Below, in pieces: positions 1 to 10,499 of a stretch of DNA of 64,000 nt (positions are counted from its first letter, which is position 1; each line of letters begins with the position of its first letter). The notes beneath the pieces are model-generated. The model was not told the origin of the DNA and searched no databases. It was given only the letters and a program-made list of their open reading frames with translations. A program made the position numbers and the translations under genes. The stretch lies in NCBI GenBank assembly GCA_019188255.1, contig JAETXT010000002.1:3162001-3226000 (forward strand), read 5' to 3'. This stretch comes from Verticillium longisporum. Its lineage: Eukaryota > Ascomycota > Sordariomycetes > Glomerellales > Plectosphaerellaceae.

Positions 1-614
1 TTTCCACGAACATTGCTTTCCTGACGCAGGGTGCTGCCTTCATCTACAACCACACCCAGGAGGGGAAGTGGCTTGAGCGTACAAATGAGCTTGTGGGGCG
101 ATTCCTCCAGGACTTCTTCCCCGAAGATGTTGCTTACGAGGTCCCCTGCGAGGCCGCCAAGGGTCGCTGCACTGGCGAGATGATTGCATACAAGGGCTAT
201 GCGCATCGACTCCTGGCCGTCGTCACCCAGCTCGTCCCCTCTACAAGCCAGCTCATCCTGCCCGTGTTGCAAAAGTCGGCGCAAGCCGCCGTTGAGCAGT
301 GCACTGGTGGCGATTCGGGACGTGTATGCGGCTTCTACTGGTCACTCGGCGAGTACGTCGAACCGGAAGCGGATGGCACGACTGGTGCTGGCGAGGCCCT
401 GAACGTGCTGGCTGCCGTCTCGTCGCTGCTCATCGACGGCGCGAGCTCTCCGGTTACCAATGCCACGGGAACCTCGACCGAAAATGGTGACAGCGACAGC
501 GAGGCGCAGACGGACAACGATCCAGCGACGTCGACGAACAGCTCAGGTGCCGCCACCTTTGGCCCTGCAATCCTCGCCTGCGGAATGGGCACTCTTCTCT
601 GGATGTTCCTGTAA
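1..614 (+). CDS. GH76 mannan endo-1,6-alpha-mannosidase, DFG5/DCW1 type (3' part)
   Basis: The frame is open from base 3 to a TAA at 612-614, so only the C-terminal ~200 residues are present and the start lies outside the window. The segment with AFLTQGAAFIYNHT, then a CTGEMIAYKGYAHRLL stretch, paired cysteines and QCTGG...CGFYW matches the end of the GH76 catalytic domain of fungal Dfg5/Dcw1. These enzymes are thought to process GPI-anchored mannoproteins for cross-linking into the cell wall. After the domain come a Ser/Thr/Asn-rich linker and a short hydrophobic tail ending in LLWMFL, the layout of a GPI-attachment signal, so the protein is probably at the plasma membrane or wall. The gene is convergent with the GID7 homologue downstream. 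Family assignment is firm; which paralogue it is cannot be told. Confidence 0.85.
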   Translation, partial: STNIAFLTQGAAFIYNHTQEGKWLERTNELVGRFLQDFFPEDVAYEVPCEAAKGRCTGEMIAYKGYAHRLLAVVTQLVPSTSQLILPVLQKSAQAAVEQCTGGDSGRVCGFYWSLGEYVEPEADGTTGAGEALNVLAAVSSLLIDGASSPVTNATGTSTENGDSDSEAQTDNDPATSTNSSGAATFGPAILACGMGTLLWMFL

Positions 615-841
615 ACATTTAATCATAGACATATGAGCTCGGACCGCACGCTGGATGGTATCATTATCGATAGAATTCTGTGTTGTGTCTTTGAGCCCGA
701 AACAATTGCATTGCGCCTATGATGCCTCTATGACTAAAGATCCGCCCCCCCGCGAATTGACCGAAGTGTCGCCCCCTTCGCTTTGTTGGACCATCTGTGC
801 TATGTTAGTGACAGTCGATACAAGAAATCAAGGTGTTCTGC

Positions 842-3080
842 TCACATCTTTATAACGCCTTCGTCGCCACAGGACGCAATCATGCACGGATCTGTCGGGT
901 TCCACACAACAGCATTTGTCCGAGGAGAGTGGCCCTGTAGCCTTTCCACGGCCACTCCACTGTTCTTGTGCCAGATAAGTATGCTACCGTCTGGGGAAGC
1001 CGGTCAGTAGAGATCACTGGCGAGACTCAAACGTCACAAACCTTCGCTGCCGCTGACGACGAAACTCTCGTTCGCACCGCCAAAAGCACTCCGAATCAAA
1101 CAGGCGCCGCCTGTGTGTCCGATGAATTTCTGCACAGGTTTCCGAGCGACCAGATCGATCAGCTGCGCCTCGTCGTTTTGTTTGTTGACCAGCAGATGCC
1201 TCGAATCCACACTGATGCTAACCGAGCTTGGCCTAGAATCGAGCTTCATAGTGCATTCGAGCTTTCGCGTCACAGCGTTGTAGATATGAATCGACTGCGA
1301 GTCGTCTACGGCGACCAGCCAGTGGCCGTCGGCGGAACCACAGACGTCTTGGACCCTGTGCTTCTTTGCCCAGTCGCATATGAGCTCTCCGTCTACGCTC
1401 CAGGACTGTATACTGTGCTCCTTGTCCAGTGAACTGACTACGAAGCTTTGGCCGTCCGGCGTCCAGACGCACCCACTGACGGGCTCTGCGAGGCGGCCGA
1501 TCTTTTTTAGGAGGTGGCCGGACTAGTGTTGTTGTTAGTGAGTTGAACGGGATACGAGGATTAAGAACCCACCTTGGCATCCCACAGCCGTGCATGCTTA
1601 TCGCGACCGCATGTGACTATCATGGAGTCATCCGGGCTCCATGCCAGATTCGCGCAGCCATCAACATGGTCCCCTAGTGTTCGGACAACGTTGAAAGAGG
1701 GGACTTCCCAAATCATAACCGTGTCATTGGATCCAAATCCGGCCAATTTCCGTCCGTCGTTGGAAAACTGAACACCCCAAACCTCACCCGTCAGATCAGT
1801 GAGCTGCAGTGCAGTCTCGTTGGGGAAGTGAGTGCGGTCACAGATGTGGTCGGAGTAGAGAGATGGCGAGGATGCACTGGTGTGCCAGAGACAGCTATCG
1901 ATCTGACTCTGCTTCACCTGGTCCAGGAGTACAGCCAGGCGATTTTGAGGTAGCATGACGGATGGTGATATACATTCTGCTCTTCGATCAACACACGGAA
2001 ACTGCCGGGTTGGCAAGGGACTCACTGGATAGTTCCGAAAGTAGCTCACGTCTTGAATCCCCCGTGAGCCGTCCCAGCCGGATTTAGACCGCAGATCTTC
2101 GGTCGAGGTGCACATGAGTAGACTAGACAACATGTGGAGCTTCTGGGTGTCCTGGTATAATGGCGTAAGCTCCGTCCTCAGAACCACAAGAGCTTGGCTG
2201 ATGTGCTTGCTTTCCAGTAATTCCAAGAACTTCTGTTGTCGTATCCAAAATCGCATGAGGCTTGGGTTGGATCCTGAAGCAAGCACCAAACCATTACCCT
2301 GCTGGCTCCTGTCACCGGAGGCAGCAGCCCCAGAGAGGAGTTCTTCGGCCACATCCCACACCCCATCAATGATAGCAGTTCGAAAGCTTCCAACAGTTTT
2401 GCTCTCAAGCTGAAAGCCGCTGTCGTGACTCAAAAACTCGGCAGCGGACTGATATCCCATGTCCGCCAAGGTCTGTATGAGGATGCGAGTGACCTCCTCC
2501 CTGTCATGGCCATGGTATGAGGAGGAGGCCAAACGAGAGGCAGTTGATGAGCCATTTGTCGCTATCGCCGCTTTGTATATGCCGTTAGCCGAGGATGTCG
2601 TGGTTTCAGCAGTGGAAGCACCATTATGGCTAGGCCTCGACGTCCCGTTCGAGGTACGAGCATCATCATCAGCTGGCATGTCGGTCCGGTGGCGCTTGTA
2701 ACGAGAGCTCCGATTTGGGGTACCTCCGACCAAGCTCGTCTGTTCCTGGTCTGAATCGCTGCGTTGTCTCCGGCCGAGGGCCTGGCGTGGCTGGTTCGAT
2801 GCTATCGTATGGGTACTGGCGCGAGGATGGGAGCTCGAAGATGGGTGTTCACGGCTGTCGATGGTGTACGTTGATGGCAGGGACTGATGAAGCTGGTCTG
2901 GATTGGGGGCAGAGGAGACGGGTTCGGCGGTGTGTCGAGGATTTGGCGAGGTAGATGGGCCGTCGGAGTTGGGTTCGGGATTGGAATGGGGAGGGGAATG
3001 AGGATGGGAGTCCAGCGTGAGGTCGACGACCTGCCGTTCACCGCGGGAATGATCCCGCGGTGGAATGAGCAAGAGCTTGT
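842..3080 (-). CDS. GID7/WDR26-like WD40 subunit of the GID/CTLH E3 ubiquitin ligase
   Basis: Three exons: 1573 to about 3080, 1042-1522 and 842-990, with introns of 50 and 51 bp and clean GT/AG borders; TGA at 842-844. Residues about 190-222 form a LisH-like helix pair, 228-285 a CTLH-like region, then a conserved ISPSVMLP/DHICDR block and seven-blade WD40 repeats ending in a C-terminal block with IWHK and NPTDPC. This order is that of WDR26/Gid7, which organises the GID/CTLH ligase (degradation of gluconeogenic enzymes in yeast). The long polar N-terminus contains VVDLTLDS, which resembles a SUMO-interaction motif. The start is unresolved: the open frame reaches 3080 without an ATG and meets a good acceptor (TTATTCCTTAG), so an upstream exon is likely; the first in-frame ATG is at 2679. 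A 24-residue segment near 2000-2040 has a GTGAGT donor-like site but no frame-preserving acceptor. Confidence 0.85.
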
Positions 3081-4555
3081 CTAAGGAATAAGGCGACTCC
3101 CGTCAAGAAAGTAACACGGTAGCATGTAAAGGGAGTCTCTGGCGATCGTTGGTATTCGTGGTATGCTTGAGTGATGGCGACAATGGTTGGAACGGGGTGA
3201 GGTTAAGGTGCAGGTAGGTAGGTCACCATCAACCAGGTACGTACTGGGCAGCCAGGTGCGTTTTGGCTTGGAGAAGCAATGCTGCAAGAGGTGAGCACAT
3301 GACAGCAGGCGACCTTGATTGGACGTCATCATGGTACCAGCACCAACCAGGTAGCCGACGCAGGGATTCCGCAGGCTCCGCTCCACTGTGGGGTATGTGC
3401 TGCTTGATCTTATCAGGGTGCTGCTGCTGGCGTGCTCTCTACGCCAACACCAATTCACAAGTCAGGTGCCTCGCACCTCAACGCCTCCCTGATACTCGCT
3501 CCATTCGGGCCAGAGCTCTTGAAATCCTACAAGTACGTGAGTGGGTCACGACTGCTAGCAAGAGAGGTGGCTTGTGTTGTCACCTCTCTCGGAGTGCTTG
3601 AAATGTGCCATGAGAGAAGCCATGCATATGTCTTGGGGCCGCATAGAGGCCAGTAAAAGCTTAGCACAAGCCTAATAAGCTATGCCCTGTCAAAGGTTTC
3701 TTAGGCCAAAATCAGTCACTGACTGCAAAATGAACGAGGGTGTTCTATTCCAGGGTGCCCTTCCAACGCTCGGTTCAAGTTCAAGAAAAGGTACTCACTA
3801 CCCACTTATTAGTCAAACACGCTCAAACAACACCTCGTACTGTCCTGCGGCCACACCGGCTTCCTCGCTACATGTAAACTCTAAGGATGCCTCCACGCGG
3901 CAACAACTCCTTGTACAAAGGTTGCTGCCTACTTGAACAAACAGAATACATAACCCCATTAGTGACGACTTTGATGACGACAACAACAACCAACAAATGT
4001 CCGACTTAGGCACCTGAATTTAAGTAACTTCGATTGACGGTGCGACTGCCTTGAAGCGATGAGTAAGCACATATCGCCAATCATGTGGGAGGGTCTCGTA
4101 GGGGAATCGCCTCGCACTAGGCCCTCCAGCGCAATCCACACTCAGGCTGGCAACCAGAAGGCTGAGCTCGAGCCACACGTGGCTAGCGCCCCTGCTCTGG
4201 CCAGCGACGTCGTAAGTCGAGGTGGATTTGTTGCCCCGGTCAGGCTTGTGAATGTCTCCCAAAGCCCCAACCCAACAACCACGCTTCGAGGAGAGAACCT
4301 TCGAGCACTCGCATCTTTGCTGACCACCAGCTTTCGTTGCGCCAGCCGTTGCGAAACTCCATCGATACGGATAAACACGCCAAGTCGCCCCCCCAACAAC
4401 ATTCACCGCTTCACCCGAGTCCTTCTCAAGTCACGCTCCAGCAACCATCTGCGACACGAGACACCTTCACCGTCACTCCAGAGACGGCCGACGAGCCCAT
4501 CGCCAGAATCACCACACCTCACGTCCATATTTTACAAAACCACACGACATCCATC
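3081..4555. other. Intergenic region between divergent gid7-like gene and vps1
   Basis: About 1.5 kb, presumably holding both 5' regions and possibly a first exon of the GID7 homologue. Short AGGTAGGTAGGT tracts occur near 3213-3225. The 200 bp before vps1 are C/A-rich, as is common in fungal 5' leaders. I see no coding signal or RNA gene. Confidence 0.5.
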
Positions 4556-6893
4556 ATGGCGGCCAACGCTCATGTCGCCAGCGCCCACGGCGGTATTTCC
4601 GATCCTGCTCTCATCACGTACGCTTGTTCCATCCTCCTATGCACGTTTGGATTTAGGCAGCTAATAAGGCATGTAGACTGGTCAACAAGCTCCAGGATGT
4701 ATTTTCGACAGTTGGTGTCAACAACCCCATCGACCTTCCCCAGATCGCCGTTGTCGGCAGTCAGTCCAGTGGAAAGAGTTCCGTGCTAGAGAACATCGTT
4801 GGTCGCGACTTGTAAGCCCCTATCTCCTTACCCCTCCTTCTCCCTGCTCATGTGGTTCTGACGCTGACCCCACCATCACCAGCCTGCCGCGAGGTGCTGG
4901 TATTTGCACACGACGACCGCTTGTCCTCCAGCTCATCAACCGACCGGCACAAGCCTCCAACGGCGTCAACGACGAGGTCGCCAACAGCTCCGACAAGGCC
5001 GCCAACAATGACGAGTGGGGCGAGTTCCTCCACATCCCGGGCCAGAAGTTCTTCGACTTCAACAAGATCCGCGACGAAATCAGCAGGGAGACGGACGCAA
5101 AGGTTGGCCGAAATGCCGGCATCTCGGCGGCGCCGATCAACCTGCGTGTCTACTCTCCTAATGTCCTTACCTTGACTCTTGTCGATTTGCCTGGCTTGAC
5201 CAAAGTTCCCGTTGGTGACCAGCCCAGGGATATCGAGAGGCAGATTCGCGACATGGTGCTCAAGTACATCTCGAAGCCAAATGCCATCGTCCTCGCTGTG
5301 ACCTCGGCCAACATCGATCTGGCTAACTCTGACGGTCTCAAGATGGCGAGGGAGGTGGACCCCGAGGGCCAAAGAACTATCGGCGCCTTGACCAATATTG
5401 ATTTGATGGACGCCGGAACCGATGTCGTAGACATTCTGGCGGGACGTATCATCCCCCTGCGTCTCTGCTACGTCTCTGTCGTCAACCGACGACAGCGCGA
5501 CATTGACAATAAGAAGGCTATCACGTGCGCCCTCGAGGCCGAGAAGAACTTCTTCGAGAACCACAAGGCATACCGCAACAAGAGCTCCTACTGCGGTACA
5601 CCGTACCTGGCGAAAAAGCTTAACCTCATCCTTATGATGCACATTAAGCAAACGCTTCCTGACATCAAGGCTCGCATTTCCAGCTCTCTACAGAAGTATA
5701 CCTCGGAGCTGGACAGCCTGGGCCCTAGCATGCTTGGAAACAGCGGCAATATTGTTTTGAACATCATCACCGAGTTTACGAATGAATGGCGTACGGTTTT
5801 GGACGGCAACAACACGGAGCTGTCGAGCACAGAGCTGTCGGGTGGTGCCCGTATCAGCTTTGTGTTCCACGAACTGTACTCCAATGGTGTCAAGGCCGTC
5901 GATCCATTTGATGTCGTCAAGGACGTCGATATCCGCACTATCCTTTACAACTCCTCGGGCTCTTCGCCGGCACTCTTTGTAGGTACGACTGCCTTTGAGC
6001 TGATCGTCAAGCAGCAGATCAAGCGACTGGAAGACCCTAGCCTGAAGTGCGTGTCGCTCGTCTATGACGAGTTGGTTCGCATTCTTTCACAGCTTCTTGG
6101 CAAAACGCTTTACAGGAGGTATCCCCAGCTCAAGGAGAAGATGCATGCTGTTGTCATCGGTTTCTTCAAGAAGGCAATGGCTCCCACGAACAAGCTCGTC
6201 AAGGATCTTGTCAGTATGGAGGCTTGCTATGTCAACACTGGACACCCTGATTTCCTCAACGGCCACCGTGCCATGGCAATCGTCAATGAGCGGTACAACC
6301 CTGCCAAGCCTGTGCAGGTCGACCCCAAGACCGGCAAGCCTCTGCCCGGCGGAACACCCAGGGCTCAGTCCCCAACCGTGCCTGAAAGCGACGCCAACGG
6401 TGGTTTCTTCGGCAGTTTCTTCGCAGCGAAGAACAAGAAGAAGGCGGCCGCGATGGAGGCCCCTCCCCCTACGCTCAAGGCCTCTGGCATGCTCTCTGAG
6501 CGCGAGAACATTGAGGTCGAGGTCATCAGTAAGTTTGCCGCAAATGGAAGGAAAGTCTATCATCAAGTCGATTAACCGTTACCCTTAGAGCTGCTTATTT
6601 CATCTTACTTCAACATTACGAAGCGTACCATGATCGACATGGTTCCCAAGGCTATCATGCTCAATCTTGTTCAGTTAGTAGCCCTGCCCATTGTGATATC
6701 AAAACTGTGCTGACGTGTGAATAGGTTTACCAAGGACGAGATGCAAAAGGAGCTCCTGGAGAACATGTACCGCAGCGACACTCTCGACGACCTGCTCAAG
6801 GAAAGCGACTTCACCGTGCGCCGGAGAAAGGAGTGCCAGCAAATGGTCGAGTCCCTCGCGCGGGCCAGCGAGATTGTCAGCCAGGTCCAGTAG
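4556..6893 (+). CDS. vps1: Dynamin-like GTPase Vps1 with altered G4 motif
   Basis: Five exons: 4556-4617, 4677-4811, 4883-6528, 6589-6673 and 6725-6893. They give 698 residues, the usual Vps1 length, and all phases agree. The order is GTPase domain, middle domain, a variable insert with an [13 protein letters not shown] patch, and a C-terminal GED ending in ASEIVSQVQ; there is no PH or proline-rich domain, as in Vps1. The family acts in vacuolar sorting, peroxisome fission and endocytic scission. G1 GSQSSGKSS (residues 48-56), the switch I threonine and G3 DLPG (167-170) are intact. The G4 motif, normally TKxD, reads TNID (236-239), the following VNRGQ-like block reads VNRRQ, and switch I reads GAGICTRRP where V is usual in place of C. 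This is either a divergent paralogue or carries sequence errors; the gene structure is sound. Confidence 0.93.
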
Positions 6894-7842
6894 ATGCGAT
6901 GACGACGACGATACAGAGAGGTTACGAAGCGCACGTTCTCGAATTGCATACTGGGGAGACGTTCGGCGAGTGTTAGAAGGAGCACGTGTGTGCAGGCCTC
7001 TGAAATCGCGGTCCTCGACGAAGGATGGCCCCATCCATAATGCGAGTTGCGGAAGCGCACTTGGACGTCGCGAGGCCTGTTCATCCGCAAGAACCCGGCA
7101 TAGGGAGGAGTGGGGGAGTCCAGACTTTTGGTGTTGCACACTCTTGTTGACGCGTTTTACAATTTGGCCTGCCCATGCCTTGGGTCACGCGACCGTTGTC
7201 TCCTCTTGTTTTCGATTAGGCAGGGAGTAGCCTAGAATATCATCATGATGTATTGTTCGCGAAACTGCTCGTAATGATTCTGATCAATCCATGGACAAAG
7301 AATTTATGTGACCAAATCGCGTACGCCGGATGGCACACGGCGGCCTGTGGGGACATGTCAGGGGTCGCCGAACTGCTGGGATCCTTCGTTTTGGTTTAGT
7401 CAGTCTGACATGCGTAACCGACGCGCCCGATCTGGTGTCACGATTGGTGTAACGACAGTGTGTGCCGAATATTATACATTTAGTAACCACGGTGTTTTCC
7501 GATTCGGTCTTCAAAAGTCTCTCTCTCGCACATCTTCGCCCGCCAGGGAGAGTGGCTGCTGGCGGTATGGGCATGAGACACCGCAAAAGGACTACCCTTC
7601 CCAGTTGCATACCCATATCGGCGAGACATTTAGTGACATAGCCGTGTACTGACGACACGACACAGGCACGAGCTACAATGTAACGACACCTTGTCTAAGC
7701 CTCGGCAACTTTCATCTCTTGGCCTTCTCAAAGTTTCATGAACGAATCTCAGATATACGTGAAGAATCAATAAGACCAGCTGATTGGGTAAAGACGACTC
7801 CTTGCATTTCCCAATTGATCAGTTCGTCAGTCCATAGCTGCA
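6894..7842. other. Intergenic region between vps1 and the SDR gene
   Basis: Contains the 3' region of vps1 and the promoter of the dehydrogenase gene. Open frames here have non-coding-like composition and no family resemblance. No repeat or RNA gene seen. Confidence 0.5.
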
Positions 7843-8902
7843 ATGGCCGGGCTAATCAACTCCTTCGTCTCTCAATTCAAAAACCTTCCAGTCCCCGAGG
7901 ACTTGCAGACAGGAAGGACCATCATCGTAACTGGCGCCAACGTTGGTCTTGGCCTCGAGGCTGCGCGTCACTTCACCCGCCTGCACGCTGACCGCGTCAT
8001 TGTCGCTTGTCGCGATACCGCAAAGGGAGAGGCCGCAGTCCAGACGATACGCGCCTCCCACCCTGATAGTCCTACCCGTCTCGATGTCTGGCAAGTCGAC
8101 CTTGGCGTCTTTAACAATGTTAAGGCCTTTGCCGCCCGTGTCGAGAAGGAGCTTGGCCGCGTCGACATCTTACTGAGTAATGCCAGTCTCGCGACAGCTG
8201 AGTACACCGACACGGGCGAGGGATGGGAGTCGACGCTAGCCATCAATGTCATCGGGACGTTCCTGCTGTCGATTCTTCTGCTCCCCAAGATGAGGGCGAC
8301 GGCCAAGCAGTACAAGACGAAGCCGCATCTTACTATCACTGCTAGTGCGGCAGGTCACCTGGTAAGGCTCTCTCTCAAACTCCACCATACAAGTGTCTCA
8401 CATGTCGAACCCTCCTGCTAACATTGGCTAGGCTTACTTCAACGAGCGTAAAGAGAAGGAGGTCTTCAAGGCTCTCAACGAGAACCGTAGTCTCCTAGAC
8501 CGCTATAACGTCTCCAAGCTTCTGCAGATCATCGCCGTTAAGCACCTCGCCGTTGCGACACGCGCCTCGGCGCACGGTGCCGATGAGGACATCATCATCA
8601 ACTCGGTCCACCCTGGTCTCTGCCAGACGGAACTGTTCCGTTCCATGCCCTTCCCCTTCAACTACCCCATGAACATTGGTCTGCGCATCGTCGGGCGCAC
8701 GTCGGAGATGGGCTCGCGCTGCCTGCTGGCCGGAGCGCTCGCCGATGAGGAGTCGCACGGGCGGTACATGGAGAACTGCCTCGTCGCGGACTATGCCCCC
8801 ATCTTGAACGGCGATAATGGCGAGGTGATGCAATCCAAGGTCTGGGAGGAGCTGATGGGCATCTTGGAGGACATCCAGCCCGGAATCCAAAAGCTGATTT
8901 GA
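7843..8902 (+). CDS. Short-chain dehydrogenase/reductase (SDR)
   Basis: Two exons, 7843-8361 and 8432-8902, with a 70-bp intron that shows a textbook TGCTAAC branch point before the TAG acceptor; 329 residues. The N-terminal Rossmann fold carries TGANVGLG (about 30-37), then ACRDTAKGE and the DxxLSNA strand, in which the usual NNAG reads SNAS. A serine in TASAAGH and the catalytic pair Y198-N-V-S-K202 follow, then the VHPG strand. The layout fits the fungal retinol-dehydrogenase/WW-oxidoreductase-like SDR group, NAD(P)-dependent and cytosolic; the substrate is unknown. The ATG at 7843 gives the usual short helix before the Rossmann fold. It is the first gene of a run of five metabolic genes reaching to the AT-rich island. 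Confidence 0.9.
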
Positions 8903-10499
8903 ACAGGGCCGTTTGCAGGATGAGTGGGTGTGTGTGTGCACACGTATTCTTATTTGAGCGAATCGATCTGTGAGGTATGCATGGGTGAATACTGGGTCTA
9001 CCTGAGCTGCTAAGAAGTCTGCTGTGTCTCGCTATTGTCCCGTATAACCCTACTTGCCAGGAGTTCGAGGCTGGCTGATCATGCCGAAGCACATGCTGAT
9101 CATGCTGGGCCCTGCATCTCATTGGAGGGGCCACGACGTGAGGTTGGGTTACACAACACAGTCCGTCGCCATTGAGCACACTGCCGAGTGATCGCACTTC
9201 ATGTCCGGCGATTGCCGTTGCATAAGGTAGGGTATGCTTTTCAGCGCCAGAGTCTCAAGCCACAGCATCTTTGAGGGAGGGGGAGATGTCTCACACCGGT
9301 CATCAGCAAATGGTGCGTCGCGCAGCATGATGCTTGCAGTCTGTTGACAATCGACAGCTTTCAGCCCGTTGCAAGTCCCCTCACAAGTTCAACTCGTCAC
9401 AAATGTGAGCGCCCCAACACAGGGCTCTGCGAAACTACCTTACCTACACGAGACGCAACGATTTGGCGACGTTTCAATCAGCTGGCTGCGGCATGCTCTG
9501 CGACTGGTCGATTGGCCGACAAACGGACGTCCCATCCAATAGTCGTCACAATCCCAGTCGCATTCTAGGCTTTTGTAAATTCATCCAACCCAAAGCAGTT
9601 CAGCTAGCTTCCTATGCCCTCGACTTGGTTGATCAATGACCTGCCTTCCGATGATTGGCGCCTCACAACTCAGCTTTCGAGAAAGCCTCCCTGCAAAGCC
9701 CGACTCCATTCGGCACATGGCGAGGCCATCATCAACCAGTCGGGTCCGGCTTCGACCGCCATTCGACGCCGCCATTTCCCAGCACGTTCCTGCAAGGAGA
9801 GCTCCGGCCAGGATGCCATTCGGAAAATACCATGCAGCATTTGAAGCGACATCTCAGGTGCCACGCGACGGCCCGCGGACGCCACCCACCGTAGGCTACC
9901 TTACGCAATGCAGCGCCGCCTCCTCCTCTTGAGGCTCCAATTTTGTGAGACCCCCCAACTCGCGGCTCGAGGTCCGCGCCGGCCAGCACTAACGCATATG
10001 TGAATGGATGCATCAGTGGCTTGAATCCAGACCTTCCCCCTCGTGGTGCATCGCGACTTGGCTGGGCCAGTACTGTCGATGGTTTGCCTCGTTCCGGCCG
10101 AGGCGAGTCTTCAGCTCATACTAGTCGTCATGTTGCCGCATGTCACAAATGTGACCCGTCATGTTCAACCGAGCCGTCGTGATTCAGCTGGCCACCATGG
10201 GCAGCTGCATGCACGGGCACATGCTCAGGGTCAATCGGCTTTCGCATTGGGTGTTTCGTATGCTTCACCGGTTCACCAGCGGGTGGGAAGGAGAGGGGGG
10301 AGGGGATGTCATATGGAACTTTGACTACCAGTTGCCTCTGAGAGGACGCTGCCATTGAGGCTCGACGACCTCACAACTCTCTATAAAACCGAGCGTCAGC
10401 CATCCCATCCATCTGTCCATCCTTATTTCCAGGTTCTTATGGGATTGCCTTTCTCAGAATCAACTCAAATACTTCATCAGCACATCGAAATCTTTGACA
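8903..10499. other. 1.6-kb intergenic region upstream of the amino-acid oxidase gene
   Basis: No convincing coding sequence on either strand; the open frames are R/S/P-rich and unrelated to known families. A TATA box lies close to the right end. No tandem repeat or RNA gene recognised. Confidence 0.5.
10382..10388 (+). promoter_or_regulatory. TATA box of the amino-acid oxidase gene
   Basis: TATAAAA lies 118 bp upstream of the ATG at 10500, in a position expected for a TATA-type fungal promoter with a leader of about 80 bp. A clear TATA box suggests an inducible gene. Confidence 0.5.
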
